NCBI GenBank assembly: GCA_037355855.1
Contig: CM074769.1
Coordinates: 1,550,001 to 1,614,000, forward strand
Direction of reading: 5' to 3'
Length of the DNA: 64,000 bases
From: Pseudo-nitzschia pungens
Taxonomy: Eukaryota > Bacillariophyta > Bacillariophyceae > Bacillariales > Bacillariaceae
The notes beneath the pieces are model-generated. The model made no database searches, was not told the origin of the DNA, and saw only the letters and a program-made list of their open reading frames with translations. Positions 1-11,300 of the stretch are shown here, piece after piece; position 1 is the first letter of the stretch; every line of letters starts with the position of its first letter. The position numbers and the translations under genes are program-made.

Positions 1-1256
1 TGCATATCACTAGTAAAAGTGTACCTGATAAAGCAACTTACCAAGTACACTTCCAATCACTCTCCAACTTTTAAATTTGATATGCAGTTCACCGTATATA
101 GTTGAGAGTCAAGTAGTAAGTACCTTTTTCAGTTTACATCCATCTGCTGTCTGATATTGCTGATTCAAACTACCAGTGATCTGTGCCTTCCACCTGGAAT
201 ATAAAATACAAAATCGGATCGTCCGTCCGTCATCCGTTTTATTTTTATTCAATTAAAAGCTTCCACTTGGAACCAAAATTTGGACCATCCATCCAAATAA
301 ATTACTTTATCTTCCATCCATCTAGAGTGAAAAGCAGTTACATATTCATAATCCCTGTAAAAAATTGGGCTAGATACAATATTCAAATATTGTTTTGTTA
401 CAATTTTTGATGGAGTTGTTATAGATTGAAGTGTAATAGTTTTTGTTAGTATTATGCAGTGAAAGTGGAAAAAAAAAGTTTGAGGTTGAGGGAAATTTTT
501 CTAAATTGGACCACACATGGAATATGGAGTGCCATTTTTTTTTACTAGTATTTGTACGTCGAACACGGGCGACGGACAGACTTCGTGGCATACCCCTTCT
601 TATATTATGACCCCTGGCTAAGGCGTCATATGTATGATACATGACAGTCAACCAGAAAACAACAAATCCATCAGAGAACAGTTTTGTAGGGAAAAGATTG
701 AGAGCATCCGGTTCTCAGACGCAGCGGTTTTGGGCCAGGGGTCATCTTCCGTTCAATTGCTGGAAAAATGAAATAATAGATCGACAAATAATGATAAGAA
801 GAATGAGATGGTTCCAGAAAACAATTCAATAAAGAAGAATACAGTTCGAAATGTCGTACGGTACCGGTAGATACCACTATTATTATTATTATTATCCTAA
901 GAACTTAAAATACGTAACCTTACCGTACCATAGTTGTTGTCAACACCACGATTGATTCGATTCATTCATTCCTGTTCGTCTGACCTTGACACGTTATCGA
1001 TGCAAAACTCCCGATGTTTTTGCTTCTCTGTGTTTCATCAGTCTATCGTCCCGGATCGTCGCTGGTCGGATTTGGAATGAGCAAGTTTTTGGATTGTTGA
1101 GAGATTTGGACATGGATGCCTTCCTTCGCCGGGGTAGCAGAAAGACAGAGAGAACGGGAAGGAGACAGAACTGAAAAAAACAGAGAAAGAGGAGCGCAAA
1201 GAAGGAAATTAATAAACAAACCATCAAAACAATAAGCACGTACTTTCATTGCCACC
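1..1256. other. Intergenic, no gene seen
   Basis: AT-rich spacer. The open frames are short, lack recognisable motifs and overlap one another on both strands. A short ATT run lies near 880-895. The last 100 bases before 1257 presumably hold the promoter and 5' UTR of the bL9 gene, but no defined element could be identified. Confidence 0.6.
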
Positions 1257-2305
1257 ATGTCGTCCCGAATATTCGCGTCCCGATGCAGCGTCAGCAGCAG
1301 CGTTGCAAGCAGCCTGCGCCGCGCTCTGTGGCCGGCACCCACTACAGCATCCGCATTTGGATCCACAAGCTGGGTGCAGAAGACGCAATCACGGACACCA
1401 ACTCAAATGAAAACACAGACACAGACGCAGACCCAGCGGCGATGGGGCCACACGGTCCGGCTGATCGCCCTGGAGGACCTTCCCCACGGCAAGGCCTACA
1501 AGGGAGACGTCGTGACCGTCAAGGCGGGATACGCGCGAAACCACCTGGTCCCGCAAAAGCTGGCGCTCTACGCCACTCCGCAAAACTTTGAAAAGTTGGG
1601 GATTGTCGATCCCGATATTGAAACGGAGGAGGAGCGAATCGCCCGCCTCCTGAGAGAGTCCAACATGACGGCCGCGGAAGACCGGTATCTCAAGGACGCG
1701 GATCTATTGAAGAAGTATCTGAGGAACAAGGTGGTGAGTTTTGTTCTGGACGATTGGCGTGGATGTTGGTTTGAATCTGATAAGCAATTGGGTTTTTTTG
1801 GTTAGGGGGTCTCTGCGTGGTGGTATTCTTGTATCTGTTGGATTTCGGTTCTTCTGACACATTCTGCTATCATTGATCCCCGTGGCATCGATTGCGTTGA
1901 TTGGATTTGATCGGGATGCACCAGCTCCAAATATGGCGCAACGTCGATCCCAACAGCACGGACACCCTCCATCCGGGAGTGGTCACGGCCGAACACATTC
2001 GCGACAAGCTCTCGAAGCAACTCAAGATCGACCTAGACGCCACCGAACCCGTCCACATTCTCCGCACGGCCGGTTCGGACGATCCGGCAGCGGCCTCGTC
2101 GTCCTCGACAACGACGAATCCCCTCAACTTTTCCGACCTGGACGAGGCCAAGATGCAGGCCATGGCGGACGAGCTGGTTCCGGTGGCGGACTCCGACGGA
2201 AAGTGCGCGATCCAGATCAACCGGTTGGGGGAGTACCTGGCGGTCGTCGGACTCAAGGGTGGGTACGCGGTTCCGCTCCGGGTATTGGTCCGCCAGCGTG
2301 CATGA
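1257..2305 (+). CDS. MRPL9: Ribosomal protein bL9, probably mitochondrial; two exons
   Basis: bL9 is a large-subunit ribosomal protein with an N-terminal rRNA-binding domain, a long connecting helix and a C-terminal domain. The signature is visible as KGDVVTVKAGYARNHLVPQK around residues 80-100, followed by LALYATPQN. Exon 1 is 1257-1733. A GTGAGT...CAG intron occupies 1734-1924 and joins LRNKV to LQIWRNVDPNS in phase 0. Exon 2 is 1925-2305, giving about 285 aa, longer than a bacterial bL9 of about 150 aa. The first ~60 residues are Ser/Arg-rich with no hydrophobic signal peptide, which favours a mitochondrial rather than a complex-plastid destination (inference). The ATG at 1257 sits in GCCACCATG, a strong eukaryotic context. 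The tail contains DGKCAIQINRLGEYLAVVGLKGGYAVPLRV, consistent with a bL9 C-terminal domain. Confidence 0.85.
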
Positions 2306-2839
2306 GCCAAACCAAAGGAAACGAAACAAAAAACAGAAAGAACAAAGCACTTGCGATTCCTCGGTTTCGCTTTGTTTTGAACCGAGAATCGGAATCCGAT
2401 TGCCGAAGAGAGAGGTGGCGATGGATCGAAATGCACAAACCAGTTTTTGGTGTCGCAAATAGGTTGTCAGATAAAGTAATAGTCAATGCCATGAGATTCT
2501 GAAGAAACAATGAACCCACATAGAGTTGAACTCGACGATGGAATATTCGACAACTGCAGCTTGTCTCATAATATAGAACACTACCGTATGGTAGGAATGA
2601 CAATCAAAATACAGTACTTCTTTTTGGGCTGTTTGGAAATGATATTTCTCCTTCTGTTGCTGACAACACGATGGCGCTCGCACTCGAACCGGCGGCTTCT
2701 AGCTACAAACTACGAAGATTGATCACTGTCGAAAAATGGTTGCTACAGGATTCCTACTGCGGGGTGGTTTTCGGTGTAGTGCATTGCGTTCCGCTGCGCT
2801 GAGCTGCGCTGCGTCGGAAACTCATCACTCGTTCCTTAG
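2306..2839. other. Intergenic between convergent genes
   Basis: Spacer between the 3' ends of the convergent bL9 (+) and RF3 (-) genes. It should hold both 3' UTRs. No additional gene or repeat is evident. Confidence 0.6.
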
Positions 2840-4675
2840 CTACTCGAAATCGGGAGGCTGCGACCAAGGCTTGAGCTGCAGATCCTTTTCTTCCTCCGTC
2901 AGGGAGGCCGCCTTCCAGTCGTTTCGGAAGAGCAACACGGGCCGTCCCCATCGGTCCTGGACGATCATGATCCCGAACAATTTCCCGTCGGCATCGGCCT
3001 TGTCGACGGCATCCCATCCTCCGTCGGCCCATCGCGCCAGCGAGTACCCCAGGGGCTCCAGGAGCGATTCGACCTTGTACTCGTTCTCGAGCCGAGCCTG
3101 GACCACCTCGAATTGCAGCTGCCCGACGGCGGCCAGCATCAGCGGGCCTCCGCCGTCATCGTTGCGCTGCCGGAGGGCCTGGACGGCACCCTCCGCCAGC
3201 AGCTGGTCGATTCCCTTGCGGAAGGACTTGTAGTCGGAAGGATTCGGACTGCGAATGTAGGCAAACTTCTCGGGAGAAAAACTCGGAATCCCCGGAAAGG
3301 CCACGCGCTCGTTGCCGGTGAACAGCGTGTCGCCGATCGCAAAGGATCCGGGGTTGTTGATTCCGATCACGTCCCCGGGGTAGGCAATCTCCACGCTGGA
3401 TCGATCCGAACCAAACAGGGCCTGCGCCTGGGCCAGGTTGTACTTCTTGCCGGCCTTGCTGCGGGAGTGGCCGACCTTCATGCCCTTTTCGTAGACGCCC
3501 GACACCACCCGGACGTAGGCCAACCGATCGCGGTGCTTCGGATCGAGGTTGGCCTGTGTCTTGAAGACAAAGCCGGTGAACTCCCCGTGCTCCGGCGGGA
3601 CGAGGTGCTCGTCCCTGCTCCCGTCGCTCTTAGCCTGCCCGCTCACGGCGGACCGGGCCGTGGGCTTGGTGCCCATCTCCAAAAACTTGTCCAGAAAGAG
3701 CTGGACGCCGAAATTCGTCATGGCCGATCCGAAAAAGAGGGGGGTTTGCTCGCCGTCCAGCACGCGCTCCATGTCGAGGGGCTCGATGAGCTCGTCGAGG
3801 AGCTCCTTGTCCTCGAGCAATTTTTCAAAGAGCTCGTCGTCGGCAATGAGCTCTTGCAGCCTGTCCGCCTCCGAAAAGGGAACCTCGATGACCTCCGCCT
3901 TGCCACCGCGCTTGGTCGGTTTCTGGTACAGGTGCACGACGTCTTCCAAACGATCCAGGACTCCCTTGAAGCGGTCCCCGTCTCCGATCGGCCAGAGGAT
4001 GGGGAAGGATTCCAGGTTGAATTCTTCCTGGATCTGGTCCATGAGCTCGTAGGGACTCAGGGACGGCCTATCCATTTTGTTGCAAAAGGTAAAGAGCGGC
4101 AATCCGCGCAACCGGCACACCTCAAAGAGCTTTCGCGTCTGCGGTTCCAGACCCTTGGCGGCATCCAAGAGCATGATGGCATTGTCGGCGGCCGCCAGGG
4201 CTCGGTAGGTATCCTCGGAAAAATCTTGATGGCCCGGTGTGTCCAGAATGTTGAGCCGGAAACCCTCGTAGTCGAAATTCATAACGGTCGAAGAAATGGA
4301 AATCCCGCGCTCTTTTTCCATCTCCATAAAATCGGACTGGGTAGCTCGTTGCTCGGCCTTCTGTCGGACGGCTCCGGCCTGCTGGAGGGCTCCTCCGTAG
4401 AGGAGCAATTTTTCCGTCATGGTCGTCTTTCCCGAATCGGGGTGACTGATGATGGCCAGGTTTCGGCGGCGGTCGATTTCGATGGATGGAGCCGCAACCG
4501 AAGACGCCGTGTCGGCATTGTACAAACGGCTGGAAGATGCTCCGTGACGAGAAGAAGACGACGTGAATGCATCGCACGGACTGCGAAGCAAGCCTACCGC
4601 CAAGAGAATGGCGTATGCGGAATAACGGACCATGCTGCTCTGTTGTTGTGGTACGCGGTGACGGATGTGCCCCAA
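2840..4675 (-). CDS. prfC: Peptide chain release factor 3, plastid-targeted GTPase
   Basis: RF3 is a translational GTPase that recycles class-I release factors from the ribosome after peptide release. Motifs in order: G1 SHPDSGKTT, switch I ERGISISSTVM, G3 DTPGHQDFSEDTYRAL, G4 CNKMDRPS; then LESFPILWPIGDGDRFKGV and the C-terminal RF3 domain with FAYIRSPNPSDYKSFRKGI and VGQLQFEVVQARLENEY. The mature part matches the usual bacterial length of about 530 aa. The ATG at 4633 (residue 15 of the longest frame) starts a clean signal peptide, MVRYSAYAILLAVGLLRSPCDA, directly followed by FTSSS. That is the diatom plastid presequence pattern with Phe at +1, so 4633 is the preferred start. The long open frame on the opposite strand is a shadow of this gene. 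The frame is intact. Confidence 0.93.
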   Translation of the reverse strand: MGHIRHRVPQQQSSMVRYSAYAILLAVGLLRSPCDAFTSSSSRHGASSSRLYNADTASSVAAPSIEIDRRRNLAIISHPDSGKTTMTEKLLLYGGALQQAGAVRQKAEQRATQSDFMEMEKERGISISSTVMNFDYEGFRLNILDTPGHQDFSEDTYRALAAADNAIMLLDAAKGLEPQTRKLFEVCRLRGLPLFTFCNKMDRPSLSPYELMDQIQEEFNLESFPILWPIGDGDRFKGVLDRLEDVVHLYQKPTKRGGKAEVIEVPFSEADRLQELIADDELFEKLLEDKELLDELIEPLDMERVLDGEQTPLFFGSAMTNFGVQLFLDKFLEMGTKPTARSAVSGQAKSDGSRDEHLVPPEHGEFTGFVFKTQANLDPKHRDRLAYVRVVSGVYEKGMKVGHSRSKAGKKYNLAQAQALFGSDRSSVEIAYPGDVIGINNPGSFAIGDTLFTGNERVAFPGIPSFSPEKFAYIRSPNPSDYKSFRKGIDQLLAEGAVQALRQRNDDGGGPLMLAAVGQLQFEVVQARLENEYKVESLLEPLGYSLARWADGGWDAVDKADADGKLFGIMIVQDRWGRPVLLFRNDWKAASLTEEEKDLQLKPWSQPPDFE

Positions 4676-5618
4676 AGATACTTCGCCAAGAGCTCTTTGA
4701 CGGACTCACTTCCTTTTGCGAAGATGATGGCGATTTCCTTCGTTGTAATGATGCAGCTACGAAAGAAAAAAATTCGTTGAGTTGGTTGTTGTTTCGTCGT
4801 CTCGACTTCGGTTTTCGAGTGTCGTCGGCAACATCATTTGGTGGATGACGCACTGGGGTCGGACGGTTTTAGGGGCACAAGGACTACATGTACTTTGAGT
4901 GCCACTTGGAAGATCATTTTGAACCTTAACTCCAATAGAGCCCCTACTGTGCCGAAGTAGAAGTAATACTCAATACGTTAATTACTCGTTTTCGAAGAAA
5001 GAGTACGAGAGCTACTCGTAGAGTTCGGAGTCGTTCTTGTACTCGTACTCGTAAGATCTTACTCGTTCTGTTGTGTTGTTTTGTGGTGGACATAAGACGA
5101 TACGAATACGAATACCGGTACGGGATCACGAAGCACGATTAAACCTTACGTTCAAGTACGTACCGGTACTCGTACGAGTACGACTGCAACGCCGGGGGGA
5201 TTCCTTCCTTCCGATCACAATATTTTTTGGAAAGGGAAAAATTGTGTAAAATCCGTTTTTTCCATCCGTTTCTGCTCCTGTTTCTGTTCTTTTCCATTCT
5301 CACAGCGTGGATGGCAACAGATCGTCAGTTATCTCTGGTGTAAAACGGACGTCAAAAAAATCAATTGATCCTCGTTATCGGACTGGTAGTGACTGGCTAT
5401 GAGCAGAGGGAGGTCCACAGCGTGGAACCCTGGATCAGTACTACTACTATCTTCTGCGTCTCGCTGCATCCAACATCAGAACACGACAAGAACGGGATTT
5501 CTCGGTGTAACATGGCATCGATGTCATGCTTCGGTCCAAATCCAAATCTGTTCTCACAAGAACACAACTATCTGTTTCCGCAACGAGCTCCGAAAGAAAT
5601 ACGACAAACAAATTTACC
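4676..5618. other. Divergent intergenic region with TACTCG-type degenerate repeats
   Basis: Spacer between two divergently transcribed genes. Around 4975-5185 it is crowded with variants of ACTCGTA and TACGAGTA, for example CTCGTACTCGTAAG near 5041, together with GGTACGGG-type runs. The same words recur in other spacers of this window. No gene seen. Confidence 0.5.
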
Positions 5619-6581
5619 ATGGTGTTGTTCGATCGAACTCTCCGGGCCCTCGAAGACCTTTTGTCGTCGGCTTCGTCCTCTATCCTCTCGAGCGTTTCGG
5701 GGATTGCCCTAGCAACGCTCGGCAGCACGCTGATGCTTGGCAGCAAGCATCTCGCCGCGAGGTGGTTGGCGTCGTCGATTGCACTCGCTCCCGTCGCGAT
5801 CGACTCCTTTTCGCTCGACGCCCTCTTCCAAACGGAATCCTTCGAGCGAGCGCTCATCGGCGCAATCCCACCGACGAGCAACGGCATACAGTTCTGGACG
5901 CGGCTGCTCCTGTGCGGTGCAATCCACGGAACCGGAGAAATCGTGTTGGGGTCCGGCGTCGCGAAATTCCTTTCGCACGAAGCCAGCAACTCCGGAATCC
6001 GCAACGCGTTTCCGTCGACACACGTCCTCGTCCCGGGAGTGATTGCGTACCGGTGGTTGGACGCGCTGCAAAAAGACACGGAACGCGGTGAGGACCGGGG
6101 GAAGAAGACACACCAGACCCCGAGTGTCGGTGGCTCGGCCAATGAAGACGGTTGCGAGGATGAAACCCCGACGATTGCGTCGGGTCGTGGTCCGAACCAC
6201 GACGATTCGGTGGGAGCCGAACAAGTTCCGACCTGCACCAATCGTGACGAAAACAACAGCAACAACAGCAATGATCCAGGCGCTCCGAATCATCCGACTC
6301 TTGTCAAACAAGCTGTCGATGGTCACGCCGTTTCGGAACTCGACTCGCGAACTACCAGCAACGACGAAACTGTTAGTGTTTGTTCCGCATCGGTGTCTTC
6401 CGGCACCAGTGGAGTTGCGAGCGTGGGCAGCAATGGCAACTCGGCGGTTGTGGGGGGTTCCGACGAGAACGGACCCGGCGTGACCCGTGCTTCTCCCCCT
6501 CCGACTGCTAGTCCCAACGATGAGGATTGGATCGATCGCACGGCAACACCAGGTTTGGAGGACGCGGCCGATCCCCAATAA
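5619..6581 (+). CDS. Unknown protein, hydrophobic N-terminal half and disordered tail
   Basis: Not recognised. The chosen start at 5619 (TTTACCATGG) has a good context and gives 320 aa; an in-frame ATG at 5526 would add 31 Ser/Thr/Arg-rich residues that could be a targeting sequence. Residues ~15-50 (SSILSSVSGIALATLGSTLMLG and following) and ~55-120 are hydrophobic and helix-prone, and may include one or two membrane segments. From about residue 150 the chain becomes Ser/Thr/Asp/Gly-rich low complexity, probably disordered, ending GLEDAADPQ. It lies divergently from RF3, about 240 bases upstream of the copia insertion, which therefore sits just behind its 3' end and could influence its termination. 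The uninterrupted 963-nt frame supports a real gene; function unknown. Confidence 0.6.
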   Translation: MVLFDRTLRALEDLLSSASSSILSSVSGIALATLGSTLMLGSKHLAARWLASSIALAPVAIDSFSLDALFQTESFERALIGAIPPTSNGIQFWTRLLLCGAIHGTGEIVLGSGVAKFLSHEASNSGIRNAFPSTHVLVPGVIAYRWLDALQKDTERGEDRGKKTHQTPSVGGSANEDGCEDETPTIASGRGPNHDDSVGAEQVPTCTNRDENNSNNSNDPGAPNHPTLVKQAVDGHAVSELDSRTTSNDETVSVCSASVSSGTSGVASVGSNGNSAVVGGSDENGPGVTRASPPPTASPNDEDWIDRTATPGLEDAADPQ

Positions 6582-6768
6582 AGTCGGACGACAAGAAAAG
6601 ACGAACGCACCAGTAAAACGCAGAACTCGAAATGCTTGGCAAAGAATTTTCGAACTATTGAATTAAATTATTGTTCGTACACGAACTGGATTTTTATGAA
6701 GACAGAAAGTAGTGTCATTGCGGTATTCTAGGTTTATATCTCGTATCTTAGTTCCAAAGTCCAATTCC

Positions 6769-6809
6769 ATCGTTCCGTTCCGTTTCGTTTCGTTTCGTTT
6801 CGTTTCGGA
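6769..6809. repeat. TTCGT/TTCCG microsatellite
   Basis: Runs of GTTCC followed by five or more GTTTC pentamers lie just upstream of the copia 5' LTR. Similar GTTTC/GTTCC pentamers occur at 13230-13262 beyond the other end of the element. Confidence 0.7.
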
Positions 6810-6817
6810 GGGAGGGC

Positions 6818-6822
6818 TGCAT
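6818..6822. other. Target-site duplication TGCAT, left copy
   Basis: Five bases immediately before the 5' LTR, repeated exactly at 12813-12817 after the 3' LTR. Five bases is the usual copia duplication length. Confidence 0.85.
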
Positions 6823-7098
6823 TGTTGGAAGAAATAATATTCGTACGACGGACAGACAAAAATACGATTGAAATAATCGAATGATCGAATAAGAAAAAAG
6901 TATCCAGGACCGACTTTATTACAGATCAAAAGAGACAACAGAAAATATCAAAGAGAAAAGACAGTTTTCAGATCAACTCACTTTTCTTGATTTTATCCAA
7001 TTCAAAACCATCAGAATAAGATAATAACAATTACGAACAACACCATTGTCTACATATTTCGTCATTAGCGAAGTGACCATAGAGTGTTTATCACAACG
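6823..7098 (+). repeat. Copia 5' LTR
   Basis: 276-bp direct repeat with no mismatch seen against 12537-12812. It starts TGTTGGAAGAAATAATATTC and ends TTTATCACAACG. It presumably carries the element's promoter; no TATA box could be assigned. Confidence 0.95.
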
Positions 7099-7172
7099 TA
7101 AAATCAAGAAAAGGCGGAAAACAAAACAAACTCACTCATCAAGGAGATACACGTGAGAAGAAACAGAATATC

Positions 7173-8297
7173 ATGAACAAGGAATCATCGACCGTTTCGG
7201 ACAAGAAGTCCGACAATGACACCAGCAAGAAGCAACCAACATGGGGCAAGAACAAGAACCAAAACAAGAACCCGACCTCCAAGAAATTCCAAGGTGGAAC
7301 CACAGGACTCGAAGACCACATTTTCTTTTATGGAAAAGGAATGAACGCCAAATGGCTAACCTCAAGAGAGAAGCTTCTCAACTACATCGGAAAGAAGTAC
7401 TCCATGAGCGAAGCAACTTCAATCGAGAACGGCAAACTAAACCTCATTGGAATCACCAAGCCAGATGAAATCAAGGACAAGGATGATTTCGATAACCTAG
7501 AATTCTACAAACAAGAAGAATGGAAGCTAGACATGAAGCGATACAACGAGACCAAATCTTTAGTGAAGCGGAATCTATCGACCTGTTACGCCATCATCTG
7601 GGGACAACTAACACTTACCCTACGAAACCACGTCAAAGCCGATCCTGACTACGCAGCCGCCTCAACTAAGAAGGACGCCATCGAACTGTTCCAGATTGTA
7701 TCCAGAGTCTGCAACAAGACGTCGACCATCAACCATCAACCAACAACAGTTGTGTCAAGCCTGTACAGCATCATCGCACTAAACGGCAACAACATGTCAC
7801 TATCCGAGTACTACGAACACTTCTTCGAACGATGCAAAGCCGCGCTTCACAGCAGACTGGACCCGACATCGAGTACCATCGAAGCCTACCTCACCGAGCG
7901 AAGCATCAACCTGAACGGCGGAGACCGCACCAACGCCAACCACCTGAAGTACCTCAAGGACATAAGAGCCCATACAATCGACCAATTCTTCACAATCATG
8001 TTCATCAAGCAAGCAGGGGATCGATTCGAAGAATGCCGACGATCGCTCAACAACGATTACACCAAGGGAACCAATCATATCCCGACCACCATTGATGGAG
8101 CTTACACTCTTCTCCAGAACTACGAAACGGCAGAGAAGAAGAACTCCACACAAAAGAAGAAACAGAACGGGAACAAGAAAGACTCGAACAGTAACACCGA
8201 ATCTGTGAACAATGATGACCTTCCAAAAAATGCACACACTTTCCAACAGGATGGGCAAAGCAAGCAAGGTCAATCCAAAGTCAACAATTTCCGTTAG
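7173..8297 (+). CDS. Copia gag-like protein, truncated before the zinc knuckle
   Basis: 374-aa Lys/Asn-rich protein with the helical layout of copia Gag: basic disordered N-terminus, then GMNAKWLTSREKLLNYIGKKY, and a helical middle with MSLSEYYEHFFERCKAALHSRL. It stops at a TAG at 8295-8297, before the nucleocapsid zinc knuckle. The knuckle is encoded downstream, in the -1 frame that is also the pol frame: C-Y-K-C-G-(stop)-E-N-H-I-S-P-Q-C at 8366-8407, a CX2CX4HX4C motif with a TGA at 8381-8383 in place of one loop residue. The -1 frame reads QQFPLGAQAATAPDGEQ from about 8282, which continues Gag plausibly. Either a base was lost near 8285-8290, or Gag-Pol uses -1 frameshifting plus stop readthrough. 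Confidence 0.85.
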   Translation: MNKESSTVSDKKSDNDTSKKQPTWGKNKNQNKNPTSKKFQGGTTGLEDHIFFYGKGMNAKWLTSREKLLNYIGKKYSMSEATSIENGKLNLIGITKPDEIKDKDDFDNLEFYKQEEWKLDMKRYNETKSLVKRNLSTCYAIIWGQLTLTLRNHVKADPDYAAASTKKDAIELFQIVSRVCNKTSTINHQPTTVVSSLYSIIALNGNNMSLSEYYEHFFERCKAALHSRLDPTSSTIEAYLTERSINLNGGDRTNANHLKYLKDIRAHTIDQFFTIMFIKQAGDRFEECRRSLNNDYTKGTNHIPTTIDGAYTLLQNYETAEKKNSTQKKKQNGNKKDSNSNTESVNNDDLPKNAHTFQQDGQSKQGQSKVNNFR

Positions 8298-8383
8298 GTG
8301 CACAAGCTGCTACTGCACCTGACGGAGAGCAGCACGATAAGATATCCACTAACAATAAAGTCATCTGCTACAAATGTGGATGA

Positions 8384-11300
8384 GAAAATCACATATCACC
8401 ACAATGCACACATGACACAACCATCGACGGGGATGACATAGATCCCAACTCCGATTCACGACCGTATCGACCCAAAAGATCCGGCACAGCTCACATAAAC
8501 CTGGGAACTGATCCCGAGATCGTTTCCCCAGATGAATTCGATTTCCAAGACGAACTAGATCAAGAGGACTACTTCACGGCATATCAATTCACCCAACACA
8601 ACAGAACCTACACGGAAGACATGCGTGGAAATGACCGGTACTGCATGAACATGAGCCAGGTGCATGGAAGACTTGATCCATTCTGGGTACTCATCGATAA
8701 TCAATCCACTGTGCACATTTTCTGGAATGAAATGTTTCTGGTCAACGTGAGAAAGACAACCAACACTTTGGACCTCCACACAAACGCAGGAAAAGTAACG
8801 ATTGATGAAATCGGCGAACTGCCAGGAGTGGGAACAGTATGGCTACACCGAAAAGGTATCGCCAACATCCTGTCATTTCACGCACTACAGCACATCAACA
8901 ATTTCGAGATCGACTATTCTACACGACCCAATAAGGACGGGATCCGAGACAATGCGTTTCGCGTTGAAACACCAGAAGGATCGTACCATCGTTTCCAACC
9001 TGACGGAAGAGGTCTGTACTACCTTGACTGTTCTGAGCATTTCGGATGTGGGAAAACGAACACAGTCTTTGGAAAGAACGTGTCCACCACGTCAGTCTGT
9101 CCTCAGTCAAATGATAAGACTGCATCTTTCTCTCTGGCCAATGATGGGATAGTCACCATTCAAGGCACAAAAGATCAGTATACCAATCGCGATGTGAAAA
9201 GGGCAGAAGAAGTCCGAAGGTTCCAACATGTTGCGTCACACCCAAGTGATGCGACCATGATCCATATGGTACAGAAGAACGTGATCAAGGACTGTCCGTT
9301 CGTCGCAAGAGACATTGGTCTGGCTAAGCAAATACTTGGACCGAGCGTGTACGCTATCAAAGGGAAACGCACCGAACGAAAAAGGGCTCCAGTACGTATC
9401 GATGATACCGTACCACTACCGAAAACTATTGCAGAACACTACTCGCAGATCATCCTTGCTGTTGACGTCATGCACATCAACCGAATCCCGATGCTGGTCA
9501 CCATCTCCCGTAACATCCATTATGGAACAGTGGCAGCTCTACCCAACATGAAACTACCAAATCTTGAAGCGGCAATCATGTCTGTTGTCAAATCGTATTC
9601 GCTTCGAGGATTTCATGTGGCCGTGCTATTACTTGACAAGCAATTTGACGGTCTGACTACTGGATATTTCAGTGGGGTCGAATTGCGGATCAACATTGTG
9701 TCCAGGGACGAACACGTACCAGAAATCGAACGGTTCATCAGAGTGCTCAAGGAACGATGTCGTGCAAGTTTTGCCATGCTTCCTTTCAATCGAATTCCAA
9801 AACGGATGGTGATTGCACTAGCCCAACGAACAGTTTTCTACCTGAATGCGTTTCCATGGCCGGAAGGCGTATCACAAGAACTCAGTCCATTAACGATTGT
9901 GGAAGGGCGCACCCTATCCTACAAGCAACATTTTCAAGTCATTTTTGGGGAATATGCCCAAACATACGAGGGAACTGATAATACCATGAACTCACGCACA
10001 GTCGGCGCTATTGCACTTGGGCCATCCGGCAACGTGCAAGGTGGGGTAAAGTTCTACAGTCTTCTTACTGGAAAATGTTTGGACCGTGCAAAACCGGACT
10101 ACACCCTTCTCCCTATGCCTGAAGACGCCATTACCCGTGTCCATCATCTATCCCGCAACAGTCGATCTGGATTGATTTTCGGTGACCGGCATGGAACTCC
10201 TCTTCCTGTGGTCGAAGACACTGATTCAGGCGACGATGGAGACTTCATTCCAACCCCTGAGACAGACATTCCACTCATCGCAGACGACTACGTCGAATCT
10301 GATTCCGGGATCGACACTCCAGAACCCGAAATCACAGGAGTGCCCACTGACGATACGGAGTCCAACGAGGAAAACACAGGAGTGGAAATGGACTCTGAGG
10401 ACCTTGAAGTCGAAAATACAGGAGTGCAAGATGATGAAAGCACAGGAGTGGACGAGGACAACACTACTCAACATGCGGATACAGCGGACACTGCTGAAGT
10501 GGGGGTCGAAGACGATTCGACTGATCCTGATCCGTTCGACGCCGATGCACTACCTCAGGATGGGATAGATGCACCTGCGAACGATGGTTACAGAACTTCC
10601 AGCGGACGGACTGTCACTAGCACCAGGCACCCTGACTTTGTGTACAATTCCATTGGGGTGAACCACACCATGCTGGATGTGGAATCTACTCAGGAAAAGA
10701 TCAGGCGTGTGACAGCACCAATCGAGTGCGAAAACTTTATCAATGCTCTCGAGTATATTGAAGAAGTAAATCGCAAAGAAAATATCATCAACCATTATGT
10801 CATGACTCAGATGAGTATCAAGGAGGGGCTGAAGACTTTTGGGGACAAAGGAAAACAGTCGATCATGAAAGAGATCAACAACTTAGTGAGCAGGGATTGC
10901 TTCGGCGAGGTAGACCAAGAGTCGCTAACACCGGAACAAAAGAAACGAGCATTACCAATCCTGATGTTCATGCTCATCAAGCGAGATGGACGTCTCAAGA
11001 GCAGAGGCTGTGCAGATGGGAGACCACAGCGTTTGTGGACCACAAAGCAAGACAACTCATCACCAACACCGGCAATCGAGGCCATCAAATACGTATTAGC
11101 GGTAATAGCAATGGAAGGCAGGGATGTGGCATCATTCGATTTACCGGCACAATTTTTGCAAACCGATATGGATGCACTCCTGTTTCTAAAGGTGACGGGA
11201 CCACTTGCACTACTACTGGTTGAGTATGACGTCGATCGGTGGAAGAAACACCTCAGAAAGGAGCGTGGGAAGCCAGTCATCTATGTCCAATGCAAGAAGG

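Noticed and set aside
1734..1805. 182-aa single-exon reading of the bL9 gene
   Set aside because: The frame after 1733 (SFVLDDWRGCWFES...) is intronic: it starts with GTGAGT, and splicing to 1925 restores the bL9 C-terminal domain.
3113..4780. 555-codon open frame antisense to RF3 on the plus strand
   Set aside because: It mirrors the RF3 gene; codon bias keeps the antisense frame open. RF3 motifs on the minus strand are decisive.
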